The translations under genes were made by a program, and so were the position numbers. The notes under the pieces are model-generated. The model saw only the letters and a program-made list of their open reading frames with translations, did no database searches and was not told the DNA's origin. DNA of 64,000 nt from an uncultured Eubacterium sp. Lineage in GTDB: Bacteria > Bacillota > Clostridia > Lachnospirales > Lachnospiraceae. The DNA is taken from the NCBI GenBank assembly GCA_934316845.1, contig CAKRDZ010000009.1, forward strand, positions 1 through 64,000, read 5' to 3'. Positions 1 to 9,202 of this stretch are shown one piece after another; positions within the stretch are counted from its first letter, which is position 1, and every line of letters begins with the position of its first letter.

Positions 1-2
1 AA

Positions 3-1967
3 GCAATAGAGATTTGTGCTAAAAGAAATGAATTATCATCTGTATATGAAAAAATATGTGAAATGGGAAAAGCTGAAATAAGTGTTCGTGTTGAGCCAAG
101 CGGATTGTGTGATAAGACAGAGAGTACGAAATGTGGAGAAAATTCGCACAATTATATTGAACAGTATCTACAGACTGGTGATTTGGATTATCATGATAGA
201 CAAGATTTTTTTGAAGAATGTGAGACAATACGTGATAATCGAGAGGATTATTATTCGTGTTTAGAAAAAATCTTAGAGAAAGAACTTGTTAATGAAAGAT
301 ATGGATGGAGAAACAGAGAAATTTTAAAGTATACAATAAATAACTTGCCTAACGCAATAGCTGATAAGTATATAAGGTCTTATTTTTTGACAGGATTAAA
401 AGGGGGGAGAGAAGGCTTTTATCCAGGTGAAAATATAATGTATTTATGTTTGTGGAAAGTAAAACAATGTGGTAAAGAATACTGCAAAAAAGGTTTGGAT
501 AATCTACTAAACACCCACAACCTATGGATTTCGTCAGCTGGAAGAATTGGCGGTCAAGAAGAAAATATTGATGAGGATGCAGATACGAATCTTCAAAGAG
601 TTTATAGTTTCTTGGATATTGAGAATATAGATACACTGCAGGATTTGTTTATTAGGATTCTCATAGTATTTATGCTTTCTGATAACTCTGATACAGCAGA
701 AAATGCATTAAGAGGCATATATCATTTGATGGAAATTTATCCAAAATTAGTGGTAAAAAAAGTAGAAGAATACTGGGATAAATTTCATTATAGAGCTAAA
801 GAATGGATGTTGATGGTTTATGAATTATTGACTGAAACTAAAGTAATGGATAAAGTTTTGCTTGAGAGATTGGTTACAAACCATATCAATGATTCGGATT
901 TTAATGTGGCATTTTACTCAAGAATTTTACTACAAAGATTATGCGGCAAAAATGGTTTTGATATGCCAAAGGAAAAACAGAAATATTTTGCAGATATTCC
1001 AGAATATAGCACCAAGAAACTATTATCTGTAAAAAGCACAGAACAATATTTAACCGGTACTAGATATGTTATGGAATCACTCAAACGGATGACCGAGGAA
1101 ATGTGGGATGACTGTAGCGACATAGAAAACAAAGTGGCAGCATATGTGAATCAAATCAGTAATGCTGATCATATGTTGTTTGATGTGGGTGGTAGAAAAC
1201 AGTGCGGTGTAGCCTTGTACGATATAAATGTTGCTTTTCTTAGGGTATTGTATAAAGAATGGTATCAAGAAAGATGGGATGGAGCAGAAATTCCATTAAG
1301 TAGAATTATTCTTTCTACAAGTGAACCTTATGTTTTGTTGCAGTCTCCAGCGATATTTCCATATCAAGAAAATAAAATATTAAATGTAAAAATTGATGAG
1401 TTTGAAGAACAGGATGAAGATGACAAGGAGAAATTGTTAAAGGATATTTTCACTATGGGAATTAGTGATGACGAAGTAGTTCTTGGTGGAGCGTTAACGC
1501 AATATAGTTATAAGAAAGAACTCTTTGGCTTTATGACTACATATATTGATTTCCCTGCAATGAAAAGAGATTTTGCTTTATATGTTTGTGAGAGAAATGC
1601 AAGACTTTTAATTCATCGAAGTGAAGACTTTGTGGAGGAAAAACATTGTAACTTACTTGTGCATAATGTAGGAGTAGAGAGTTTTAAAGGCAGTAATATT
1701 ATGTGTATGTTTTCACAACGTGCACTAAATCATTTCGGATGGGAAATTGTTTTTGATGATGGCTTAAAGATAGTCGATTCAAATAATAAAATGGTAGGTA
1801 GGTTTGAGTATTATTACGGCTTAAGAACGGAAATGGGAAATAGTGTTTATATGAATCAACCTGTTATTCAAAGATGGGTGGTAATTAATGAGGCGTTTAC
1901 TGAAATTCAGAATATGTTAGCATATGATTTGAAGCAAGTGGCAGATGCTAAAGTCTTTGAATTTTAG
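3..1967 (+). CDS. Unrecognised large protein, 5' end cut by the window
   Basis: The reading frame is open from the first bases of the window, so the real start lies upstream; the first internal ATG is at 63. About 655 residues are visible. I do not recognise a family. The sequence is mostly alpha-helical looking, acidic-to-neutral, with no signal peptide, no clear membrane segment and no nucleotide-binding loop in the part seen. The middle (about 190-330) has a repeat-like helical texture that could be HEAT/TPR-like, and the last 200 residues are more mixed. The AT-rich codon use, and the position beside a broken glycosyltransferase, fit accessory DNA. It could be the C-terminal part of a large defence or STAND-type protein, but nothing here proves that. 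Confidence 0.6.
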   Translation, partial: AIEICAKRNELSSVYEKICEMGKAEISVRVEPSGLCDKTESTKCGENSHNYIEQYLQTGDLDYHDRQDFFEECETIRDNREDYYSCLEKILEKELVNERYGWRNREILKYTINNLPNAIADKYIRSYFLTGLKGGREGFYPGENIMYLCLWKVKQCGKEYCKKGLDNLLNTHNLWISSAGRIGGQEENIDEDADTNLQRVYSFLDIENIDTLQDLFIRILIVFMLSDNSDTAENALRGIYHLMEIYPKLVVKKVEEYWDKFHYRAKEWMLMVYELLTETKVMDKVLLERLVTNHINDSDFNVAFYSRILLQRLCGKNGFDMPKEKQKYFADIPEYSTKKLLSVKSTEQYLTGTRYVMESLKRMTEEMWDDCSDIENKVAAYVNQISNADHMLFDVGGRKQCGVALYDINVAFLRVLYKEWYQERWDGAEIPLSRIILSTSEPYVLLQSPAIFPYQENKILNVKIDEFEEQDEDDKEKLLKDIFTMGISDDEVVLGGALTQYSYKKELFGFMTTYIDFPAMKRDFALYVCERNARLLIHRSEDFVEEKHCNLLVHNVGVESFKGSNIMCMFSQRALNHFGWEIVFDDGLKIVDSNNKMVGRFEYYYGLRTEMGNSVYMNQPVIQRWVVINEAFTEIQNMLAYDLKQVADAKVFEF

Positions 1968-2323
1968 TGGAAGTAACATGTATAGAAAATTTCAAGTTGG
2001 CAAGACGAAATAAAAATAATATACAACAGCGTTAAAGCAGTTATGAGTCGAAAGATTTGTAGCTGCCCTTTTTGCTGCAATACAATTAGGGTTAATCCTT
2101 TATTCAAGGAGTTAACAATCCCAAGATTAGTGTGATTCTTAATTACCTTGATTCTTTTGTCGTGATATTGATATATAACATCTAGCGTATGATATATGGA
2201 AGCATCATCAATAATCAATAGTTTATAATGTTCAAATGTTTGAGATAGTATACTTTCGATAGCAAATACCACATATTTTTTAACATTATATACAGGCATG
2301 AGAGCACTGATTGTTGGTTTCAA
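1964..2323 (-). pseudogene. Glycosyltransferase family 2 remnant (N-terminal third)
   Basis: The first 75 residues match the start of family 2 glycosyltransferases: ISALMPVYN near the N-terminus, then AIESILSQTF, LLIIDDAS and NLGIVNSLNKGL, which form the nucleotide-sugar binding half of a GT-A fold. After NKGL the sequence stops looking like the family and the frame ends after 119 residues, so the DXD motif and the whole acceptor half are missing. The likely start is TTG at 2323 with a GGGAG site ten bases upstream. It overlaps the last bases of the preceding gene on the other strand. I read it as a decayed fragment, not a working enzyme. Confidence 0.7.
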
Positions 2324-2532
2324 TATTTATTCACTCCCTACATAGTATTATAATATACATTTATATATGGATTAGTAAATAACCATAATTATCCATTATG
2401 TTTCTAAAATCGCCTGATAATTTTCAATTATCAGCCTTAAAAGTCTAAAAGCAGCTATTGACTTTGACATAATCAATTTTTTAGGAACATATACTTGAAA
2501 AATCATTATCCCCAGATTTTTACACAAAAAGC

Positions 2533-2561
2533 TTGACAAGAAAAATATTGTGGCATATGAT
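2533..2561 (+). promoter_or_regulatory. Sigma-A-type promoter for the small secreted protein
   Basis: TTGACA at 2533-2538 and TATGAT at 2556-2561 are separated by 17 bases, close to a consensus housekeeping promoter. It lies about 50 bases upstream of the ATG at 2612. Confidence 0.75.
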
Positions 2562-2611
2562 AGAAGAGGTTTCAATTAATAATTTATTTATAATATAGGA
2601 GTGAAGAAACG

Positions 2612-3010
2612 ATGAAAAAAGGAATAGTATACACGTTGGTTTTATGTCTGATCTTTTTAGGGTGTCTTGTACCTACTAAGAGAGCGTCTGCCGCATCATT
2701 TAATTTAAGTGCATTTAATATAGATGGCAGAGTGACAAATATAAACGAGAAAAAGCTGACTTATAGAAAACAGACAGGCTCTTCTCCAGAGAGCTGGGCA
2801 AAACCCAAAAGCGTGAAGGTCACTGCTTCCACAAAGTTTTATCTGTGCAAAGGCTACAACACCAGTTATACAAAATATAAAGTCAAAAAGGTAGCTAGGA
2901 AAAAAGCAATAAATGCCATCTACAATAACGGTTCTAATTATGTATTTGTTTTTATGAAGAGTAATAAGGCAGTTCGTGTTATGTATGGAATGGAAAATTA
3001 TGTAGGTTAA
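2612..3010 (+). CDS. Small secreted protein of unknown function
   Basis: This 132-residue protein has a typical Gram-positive signal peptide: MKKG, a hydrophobic core over residues 5-20, and a likely cleavage after ASA near residue 28. The mature part is basic and rich in Lys, Tyr and Ser, and looks like a small beta-rich domain; no family is recognised. The start is supported by AGGAG at 2597-2601 and by the near-consensus promoter just upstream. It stands alone, with a 3' untranslated stretch of about 250 bases before a strong hairpin. It probably acts at the cell surface or outside the cell. Function cannot be assigned from the sequence. Confidence 0.75.
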   Translation: MKKGIVYTLVLCLIFLGCLVPTKRASAASFNLSAFNIDGRVTNINEKKLTYRKQTGSSPESWAKPKSVKVTASTKFYLCKGYNTSYTKYKVKKVARKKAINAIYNNGSNYVFVFMKSNKAVRVMYGMENYVG

Positions 3011-3436
3011 TGACTAAGACTTCCTATACCAATAACAGGAAGCAACCCATAGTATGTCTTGAAGAATAACTAGGCATTTTGCCTTGGAAAACAAATTGAT
3101 CCGTAAGTGACAAGGTAATTTTTTAGTTACAACTCATGGATTTAAAAGCGTCTGAACAGGAAAAACGCTATTGCTGACAATCTGATATAAGAGATATTAG
3201 GGGTATACATTAATTTTGAGTGTGAGAAGTTTTAGTTAATAATTTATATCGGAAATAAAAAATGTCTCCAGAGCAGAAGAGTGGAGTGCTTTGGGGGCGT
3301 TTTTGTTGTCAATTTCTGAAGATGAAGAATTTGTATTTTTATATACATTTTCATCGAAGAGTGTTAAAGGCTGAAAATCATTGTAAAACCTAGTAAAGCT
3401 ATGCGGTATTTATTAAATTATAAAGGAGAAATTTAC
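3011..3436. other. Gene-poor stretch with a terminator near its end
   Basis: No convincing gene is present. The only clear structure is the hairpin at 3261-3305. The stretch could be a long 3' untranslated region of the secreted-protein gene or could hide a small RNA; I see no consensus promoter inside it. Confidence 0.4.
3261..3305 (+). terminator. Hairpin followed by a T-run
   Basis: AATGTCTCCAGAGCA (3261-3275) pairs over 15 positions, using several G-U pairs, with TGCTTTGGGGGCGTT (3287-3301); TTTT follows. The many G-U pairs mean that it works much better as + strand RNA. Confidence 0.6.
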
Positions 3437-3913
3437 ATGCTAAACATACTTTTCATCTGCCATGGCAATATCTGTCGCTCCCCTATGTGCGAATTTATTT
3501 TCCGTGACAAAGTTCAAAAACTAGGACTGGGAGAGCAGTTCCATATCGAATCTGCGGCGACCAGTACGGAAGAAATTGGAAATATGCCACATCATGGCAC
3601 ACAGCAGATTCTGTCGAGGCTTGGCATCAGTTGTTATGGCAAGCGGGCGAGACAGATCCGCAAGAAAGATTATGACGAATATGACTATTTGATCGGGATG
3701 GATGACATGAACATCCGCAATATGAAACGCGTCTTTGGCGAAGATAAAGACAAAAAGATTTACAAATTTTTGTCCTTTGCCGGGGAGGAAAGAAGTATTG
3801 CGGATCCGTGGTATACCGGGGATTTTGAACGGACTTACCGCGATGTGGACGAGGCGTGCGATGCCTTTCTTTCCTATTTGATTCAAAAAGGAGAGGTCGT
3901 GACCCGGAGTTGA
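3437..3913 (+). CDS. Low-molecular-weight protein tyrosine phosphatase
   Basis: This 158-residue protein is a classic cytoplasmic low-molecular-weight protein tyrosine phosphatase. The N-terminus reads MLNILFICHGNICRS: the catalytic loop C-x5-R has the nucleophile Cys8 and phosphate-binding Arg14. The general acid is Asp123 in the DPWYTG loop near the C-terminus. Length is normal for the family. I chose ATG 3437 because it follows AAAGGAG with good spacing and starts right at the conserved strand; an upstream in-frame ATG at 3401 has no such site. Its stop overlaps the probable TTG start of the MATE gene, so the two are probably translated together. Related enzymes act on tyrosine kinases or arginine phosphate; the target here is unknown. 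Confidence 0.93.
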   Translation: MLNILFICHGNICRSPMCEFIFRDKVQKLGLGEQFHIESAATSTEEIGNMPHHGTQQILSRLGISCYGKRARQIRKKDYDEYDYLIGMDDMNIRNMKRVFGEDKDKKIYKFLSFAGEERSIADPWYTGDFERTYRDVDEACDAFLSYLIQKGEVVTRS

Positions 3914-5238
3914 TTTACAATAGAAAACAATTAAAGGCATTGATCCTGCCGCTGATGTTCGAGCAGTTTTTGAATGTTATGGTAGGAATGGTCGATACGC
4001 TGATGGTGTCGAAAGCCGGAGAAGCCGCTGTGTCGGGTGTGGCATTGACGACCAATATCAATCTGCTTATCATACAGGTGATGGCGGCACTGGCGACCGG
4101 AGGAGCCGTCGTCTGTAGTCAGTACAATGGACGGAAAGATACCGAAGAGGCGACATTTGCGGCGGCACAGCTGGAAACCGTGCTTCTTGTGTTTTCGGTG
4201 GCGGCTGCGTTGATCTGTGCCGTATTTGGACACCGGATGCTGCCGGCAATTTTTGGAAAAGTGGAAGAGACGGTAATGCACAGTGCATGGATTTATATGT
4301 TTGTGACGGCGTTATCTTATCCGTTCCTTGGTGTGTATAATGCCGGTGCGGCCATTTTTCGAAGTGTCGGAAACAGCAAAGTCAGTATGATCCTTAGTGT
4401 GGTTATGAATGCGATTAATATTGTGCTAAATGCCGTGCTTGTCATGATGGGGTACGGTGTGCTTGGTGTGGCACTTGCTACATTGGTCAGCCGTATTGTG
4501 TGTGGAATATGCATGGTCGTTTTGGTGACAAAGCCATACAATCCATTGCAGCTGAAACGATTGCGGGAACTGCTGCCGAATCGAAAAATGATAACGAGAA
4601 TTTTGCGGATTGGAATTCCCAGTGGAATCGAAAATAGTATGTTTCAAGTGGGAAAATTGATGGTAGTAAGCATGATCACGAGATTTGGGACGGCGGCGAT
4701 CGCGGCAAACTCAGTCAGTTATTCAGTCATTGAATTCCCCAATATTCCGGGGATGTCGATGGGACTTGCCCTGATTACGGTTGTCGGAAATTGTCTGGGA
4801 GCCGGAGAAATAGAGCAGGCGAAAAAATATACAAAGAAATTGATGATACTTGCGTATGCCGGCGACTGGATTATGAACGCCCTACTGTTTGTCTTTGCCC
4901 CGCAGGTGGCTGGTGTGTTTTCACTGTCGAAAGAGGCGACCGATATGGCGGTAGAAGTGCTTCGCTGGTTCAGTTCCGTCGCCGTCTTTATCTGGCCGCT
5001 CAGTTTTACGCTTCCAAATGCATTGCGGGCGGCGGGAGATGTTAAATATACGATGCTTACCGGAATTTTGTCCATGTGGATGTTCCGCGTACTTTGCAGT
5101 TATTTTCTTGCCGTGGTATGTAATCTTGGGATTTTGGAAGTGTGGTATGGCATGTTTATTGACTGGGGTGTGCGTTCCCTGTTCTTTGTCATCCGTTATT
5201 TATCGGGAAAATGGCAGACAAAAAAAGTTATTTCATAA
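3910..5238 (+). CDS. MATE family multidrug exporter
   Basis: A hydrophobic protein of about 442 residues with roughly twelve membrane segments. The N-terminal stretch (LILPLMFEQFLNVMVGMVDT followed by MVSKAGEAAVSGVAL) is characteristic of MATE exporters, which use a sodium or proton gradient to expel cationic drugs or metabolites. The start is uncertain: TTG 3910 overlaps the phosphatase stop (TTGA) and gives the expected N-terminus, with AAAGGAG at 3888-3894 somewhat far upstream; ATG 3856 would add 18 poorly conserved residues. The stop codon forms the left edge of a 190-bp repeat element, which suggests that the element inserted at, or recreated, the end of this gene. Substrate unknown. 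Confidence 0.9.
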   Translation: MIYNRKQLKALILPLMFEQFLNVMVGMVDTLMVSKAGEAAVSGVALTTNINLLIIQVMAALATGGAVVCSQYNGRKDTEEATFAAAQLETVLLVFSVAAALICAVFGHRMLPAIFGKVEETVMHSAWIYMFVTALSYPFLGVYNAGAAIFRSVGNSKVSMILSVVMNAINIVLNAVLVMMGYGVLGVALATLVSRIVCGICMVVLVTKPYNPLQLKRLRELLPNRKMITRILRIGIPSGIENSMFQVGKLMVVSMITRFGTAAIAANSVSYSVIEFPNIPGMSMGLALITVVGNCLGAGEIEQAKKYTKKLMILAYAGDWIMNALLFVFAPQVAGVFSLSKEATDMAVEVLRWFSSVAVFIWPLSFTLPNALRAAGDVKYTMLTGILSMWMFRVLCSYFLAVVCNLGILEVWYGMFIDWGVRSLFFVIRYLSGKWQTKKVIS

Positions 5239-5428
5239 CTATTCAGGACGCCCCTCCTCCACATTCGCATTTCGAACACTTCGTGTTCTTTTCTCGCCTT
5301 TGGCAAGGCTAAAAATGCTCATATGTGGAGGGGAGCCCTATTAGGATCTCAATGTATGGAAATCAAAGTCTCTTACGTGCAAGCACGACGATTCATTGAT
5401 TTCCATACATTGGATCCTGAATAGTTAC
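5236..5428. repeat. 190-bp inverted-repeat element, copy 1
   Basis: The element begins TAACTATTCAGGA and ends TCCTGAATAGTTA, so its ends are inverted repeats. Inside are two large hairpins: one with CCTCCACAT near the left pairing with ATGTGGAGG around 5320, and one with AATGTATGGAAATCAA pairing with TTGATTTCCATACATT around 5355-5411. A second copy lies at 15770-15960 in the opposite orientation. The 12-mer GTTATTTCATAA occurs on both sides (5227-5238 and 5429-5440), consistent with a target-site duplication. It carries no gene. It looks like a non-autonomous MITE or a mobile intergenic palindrome unit. Confidence 0.85.
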
Positions 5429-5443
5429 GTTATTTCATAAAAG

Positions 5444-5474
5444 AGGGTTGCCCGTTTTGGACAACCCTTTGATT
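5444..5474. terminator. Bidirectional terminator between convergent genes
   Basis: AGGGTTG (5444-5450) pairs with CAACCCT (5462-5468). TTGATTTT follows on the + strand and CTTTTAT on the - strand, so it can end transcription of both the MATE gene and the zinc-ribbon gene. Confidence 0.8.
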
Positions 5475-6404
5475 TTATTCTTCTACATTCTCGTCTTCGC
5501 TTGCTTCTTCCGGTTCTTCGCTTTCCTTAGAATCTAAATATTCGCCGTAGCGTTCATCCACCAGCTGATCGATGTAGCCTCGGCTGAACAATGGAAATGC
5601 TTCGGTTAACTCGTCTTTTAACCGGTCTGTGATCATCAGGAAATTTTCCTCGGCACTCAGGCTTTCATCCGATGGAAGAGAAGCAAAATAGTCGTCGGTA
5701 AAATGTTCTGCGATGTAATTTTCGACGTCTTCCAGTACATTTTCTTCTTCGGAAACGAGCGTTTTGATGCTGTTTGCTTTATGTATGGAAGAAATTCCGA
5801 TAATTATAAAAACAGTAAATACAATCGTCAAAACAATGACAGAAAAAGTGTTAAATATTGTAAATACGCCTAAGCCGTTTAAAAGTGCGAAAAGATAGCC
5901 AAGGACAGCAAAAACGATAAAACTGATTCCACTGAATTTAAAATCCGAATAGGTATCTTTTTTATTGACATAAACGGTACTGGCTTCCGTACGAAGGTCG
6001 GAGAGAAGTTTATTTGCTTCCTCATCCTGAATTTCAGCATATTTTTCTTCGAATTTTGGAAGCAGAAGTTCCAGATCCAGAGGTTCCTCTTCGTCGGAAT
6101 CTTCCGTCAGACCGTCAAAGAGCTGATGGATATAAACCAGTTCTTTTCCTGCGACAATAATATCGTAAGCAGGGATTTCTCCTTCTTCATTTTCCGGCTG
6201 TGGACGGACAGCGCAGCTGAGCAGACCGGCACGGTTTAAGTAACCGACAAGTTTGGAAGCCGTTTCTTCACTGGCAAGAGAGCCGATGGCAACCGGTTCA
6301 TTTTCGTCGATTTCTTCCGGAAGTTCTTCGACCAGATCACAGCCGCAGTCTACACAAGTAGTAACTCCATTAATATATTCATTTCTACATTTTGGACACC
6401 ACAT
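5475..6404 (-). CDS. Zinc-ribbon membrane protein of unknown function
   Basis: This 309-residue protein starts with a zinc ribbon: Cys3-x2-Cys6 and Cys17-x2-Cys20 (WCPKC ... CVDCG). Residues of about 35-95 resemble the small domain (DUF2007-like) that often follows such ribbons. Two membrane segments lie at about residues 155-205, followed by a long, very acidic cytoplasmic tail (many Glu, Asp and Ser). A Shine-Dalgarno sequence (AAAGGAGC) precedes the ATG. The gene stands alone, divergent from the radical-SAM operon and convergent with the MATE gene. The ribbon probably serves in protein or nucleic-acid contact, but no function is known to me. Confidence 0.8.
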   Translation of the reverse strand: MWCPKCRNEYINGVTTCVDCGCDLVEELPEEIDENEPVAIGSLASEETASKLVGYLNRAGLLSCAVRPQPENEEGEIPAYDIIVAGKELVYIHQLFDGLTEDSDEEEPLDLELLLPKFEEKYAEIQDEEANKLLSDLRTEASTVYVNKKDTYSDFKFSGISFIVFAVLGYLFALLNGLGVFTIFNTFSVIVLTIVFTVFIIIGISSIHKANSIKTLVSEEENVLEDVENYIAEHFTDDYFASLPSDESLSAEENFLMITDRLKDELTEAFPLFSRGYIDQLVDERYGEYLDSKESEEPEEASEDENVEE

Positions 6405-6476
6405 AATAAGCTCCTTTCTTAAAGCATATTTCTAATCACAATTTTATCATAGCAGGCAAAAAAAAGCAATTTATTC

Positions 6477-6505
6477 TTGTAGAGAATTTTCAAGAATGTT
6501 ATAAT
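6477..6505 (+). promoter_or_regulatory. Promoter of the radical SAM - DUF2344 - rng operon
   Basis: TTGTAG (6477-6482) and TATAAT (6500-6505) are spaced by 17 bases. The ATG at 6546 follows, with AGGAG at 6530-6534. Confidence 0.75.
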
Positions 6506-6545
6506 GAAAAAGTGACGAACTTTAAGAACAGGAGCAGATTGCATT

Positions 6546-8429
6546 ATGGCTTTGAAAAACAGACGTTTTTTGGCACTTTCGGATGAAATTCTGATGAGTG
6601 TAGAAAAACCTGCCAGATATACAGGAAATGAAATTAATATGGTAAAAAAAGACCCGGCATCGGTAGATGTCCGGTTTTGTATGTGTTTCCCGGATGTGTA
6701 TGAGATTGGAATGTCGCATCTGGGGATCCAGATATTGTATGATATGTTTAACCAGTGGGAAGATACGTATTGCGAGAGAGTCTATTCTCCGTGGCCGGAT
6801 CTTGATAAGATTATGCGGGAAAGGCAAATTCCGTTATTTGCGCTTGAAAGCCAGCAGCCGATCAAAAATTTTGACTTTTTAGGGATTACATTACAGTATG
6901 AGATGTGTTATACCAATATTTTACAGGTACTGGATCTGTCTGGGATTCCGCTGTATACGAAAGACCGCACACTGGAAGATCCGTTTGTCGTCTGCGGGGG
7001 GCCTTGTACGTATAATCCGGAGCCGATCGCGGATTTCTTTGATCTGGTTTATATTGGCGAGGGTGAGACATCATACCGCGAATTATTAGATAAATATAAA
7101 GAATGGAAAAAATCGGGAAAATCCAGACGGGAATTTTTGAAAATTGCGGCGACGGTGGATGGAATCTATGTGCCATCTTTGTACGATGTTACGTATAATC
7201 AGGATGGAACGATCCATGCCATGGTGCCAAACTGCGAGACGGCGCCGGAAAAGGTAAAAAAACAGGTCGTCAATGATCTGACTCATACGTATTATCCGGA
7301 GAAGCCATTGGTTCCTTATATCAAGGCGACGCAGGACCGCGTTGTGCTGGAGATTCAGCGGGGATGTATCCGCGGATGCCGTTTCTGCCAGGCGGGAATG
7401 ATCTATCGTCCGATCCGTCCGAGAGACATTGATTATCTGAAAAAAATGGCAGTTACGATGCTCGATAATACCGGGTATGAGGAAATTACACTGAGTTCTC
7501 TGAGTTCCAGCGACTATAAAGAATTATCGGAATTGGTATACTTTTTGATCGATGAGTGTGATGAGCGAAAGATCAATATTTCGCTGCCGTCACTACGAAT
7601 CGATGCCTTTTCTCTGGATGTCATGAGCAAAGTGCAGGATGTCAAAAAGAGCAGTCTGACGTTTGCACCGGAGGCAGGATCCCAGCGGATGCGCAATGTG
7701 ATCAATAAAGGTCTTACCGAAGAAGTAATCTTGTCGGGCGCATGGGAGGCGTTTCAGGGCGGCTGGAACCGTGTAAAATTGTACTTTATGCTGGGACTTC
7801 CGGGCGAACGGGAAAACGATATCGAGCAGATCGCGGTGCTGGCGGATAAAATCGCTGCCAAATATTTTGAACTGCCCAAAGAGGAACGTCATGGACGGCC
7901 GGAGATCGTGGCAAGTTCGTCCTTTTTTGTACCGAAACCATTTACGCCGTTCCAATGGTCACCGATGAATACCGCAGAGCAATTTGAGTCGAAGCGGCGT
8001 TTCCTGCTTGGGAAAGTGAAAGAGCAGTTAAACCAGCGCTCGATCCGTTATCAGTGCCACGATGCCGTCACTTCCGAGTTAGAGGGAATCTTTGCCAGAG
8101 GCGACCGCAAACTGTGCAAAGTGATCGAAGATGCGTACCGCAGAGGGTGTATTTTTGACGCGTGGACAGATTATTTTAGAGAAGATGTATGGGAACAGGT
8201 AATGGATGAAAATGGTGTTTCGCGCTATTTCTATAATTACCGCGAGCGGGACAAAGATGAAATTTTCCCGTGGGATTTTATCGATATTGGAGTTTCCAAA
8301 AATTTCCTGTATCGCGAATATGAAAATTCGTTGCAGGAAAAAGTGACCCCGAATTGCCGGGCAAAATGCAGTGGATGTGGAGCCGCCAAATTTGGTTCAG
8401 GTGTCTGCATGGAATGGAGGCAGGCATGA
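6546..8429 (+). CDS. B12-binding-like radical SAM protein (TIGR03960 family)
   Basis: This 627-residue protein fits the widespread, still uncharacterised Firmicutes radical SAM family whose partner is a DUF2344 protein. The N-terminal 200 residues resemble a cobalamin-binding-type fold (CFPDVYEIGMSHLG, then LYDMFN), and the central part is a radical SAM barrel with the iron-sulphur motif Cys274-x3-Cys278-x2-Cys281 in RGCIRGCRFCQAG. The tail has further cysteines (CRAKCSGCGA), possibly for a second cluster. The next gene starts at ATG 8426, overlapping this stop (ATGA), which implies translational coupling. A role in RNA or ribosome modification is plausible from its constant neighbour RNase E/G, but is an inference. 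Confidence 0.92.
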   Translation: MALKNRRFLALSDEILMSVEKPARYTGNEINMVKKDPASVDVRFCMCFPDVYEIGMSHLGIQILYDMFNQWEDTYCERVYSPWPDLDKIMRERQIPLFALESQQPIKNFDFLGITLQYEMCYTNILQVLDLSGIPLYTKDRTLEDPFVVCGGPCTYNPEPIADFFDLVYIGEGETSYRELLDKYKEWKKSGKSRREFLKIAATVDGIYVPSLYDVTYNQDGTIHAMVPNCETAPEKVKKQVVNDLTHTYYPEKPLVPYIKATQDRVVLEIQRGCIRGCRFCQAGMIYRPIRPRDIDYLKKMAVTMLDNTGYEEITLSSLSSSDYKELSELVYFLIDECDERKINISLPSLRIDAFSLDVMSKVQDVKKSSLTFAPEAGSQRMRNVINKGLTEEVILSGAWEAFQGGWNRVKLYFMLGLPGERENDIEQIAVLADKIAAKYFELPKEERHGRPEIVASSSFFVPKPFTPFQWSPMNTAEQFESKRRFLLGKVKEQLNQRSIRYQCHDAVTSELEGIFARGDRKLCKVIEDAYRRGCIFDAWTDYFREDVWEQVMDENGVSRYFYNYRERDKDEIFPWDFIDIGVSKNFLYREYENSLQEKVTPNCRAKCSGCGAAKFGSGVCMEWRQA

Positions 8430-9202
8430 AAACAAGATTTCGTTTTACAAAAACCGGTTCGATCAAATTTATCGGACACCTCGACTGTATGCGCTTTTTC
8501 CAGAAAGCACTGCGAAGAGCGAAGATGGATGTGGCATATTCGCAGGGATTTAACCCACATCAGATCATGAGTTTTGCTTCTCCGTTAAGCGTCGGTCTGA
8601 CGAGCGATGGAGAATATATAGATATTGAATTCGTCTCCCTTCCTTCGGACGATCCGGACGAAGTCGTACAGTACTTAAATACGTGCATGACGGACGAATT
8701 ATTTGTGACGGAGATGAAAGTCCTCCCGGATAAAACCAGGACATCCATGGCATTGCTGAATGCCTGTGATTATATGATCACGGTGAAAAAGGAAGAATAT
8801 TTCTGGAAAAATATGGTAAACACAGAAGGCGGTGCTGTCGGAGAATTTTCTTTGCAGGAAACCTTTGAAGCATTTATGCAGCAGCCGCAGATCGTCATTT
8901 TGAAAAAGACAAAAAAGAGCGAAAAAGAGATGGATATCAAACCGTATATCCGGCAATACGCATTTGACAGACAGACATTTGAAGAAAAGACCGAGGAAGC
9001 GCTTCCGAAACTTCATAACGAATTTGACAGTGAAGACTGCCTGTTTTTGCAGCTGACTTCCGGCAGTTCGATCAATATCAAACCGGAGCACGTCCTGCAG
9101 GCGTTTGAACAGTACGTACAGGCGCAGTTTCAGCCGTATTCGTACCAGATCCACAGACTTCAGATGTACTTTATGGACGAGGAAGGAGAGACTTCCGAAT
9201 GA
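8426..9202 (+). CDS. TIGR03936 / DUF2344 radical-SAM-associated protein
   Basis: The 258-residue product starts MKTRFRFTKTGSIKFIGHLD and continues with FQKALRRAKM and YSQGFNPH, hallmarks of the DUF2344 family that is always found beside, or fused to, the TIGR03960 radical SAM protein. ATG 8426 overlaps the upstream stop and has GGAGG at 8416-8420. The stop overlaps the ATG of RNase E/G at 9199 (ATGA). The fixed gene order suggests that the two act as one enzyme, with this protein as substrate-binding partner; that is an inference from co-occurrence. Confidence 0.9.
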   Translation: MKTRFRFTKTGSIKFIGHLDCMRFFQKALRRAKMDVAYSQGFNPHQIMSFASPLSVGLTSDGEYIDIEFVSLPSDDPDEVVQYLNTCMTDELFVTEMKVLPDKTRTSMALLNACDYMITVKKEEYFWKNMVNTEGGAVGEFSLQETFEAFMQQPQIVILKKTKKSEKEMDIKPYIRQYAFDRQTFEEKTEEALPKLHNEFDSEDCLFLQLTSGSSINIKPEHVLQAFEQYVQAQFQPYSYQIHRLQMYFMDEEGETSE

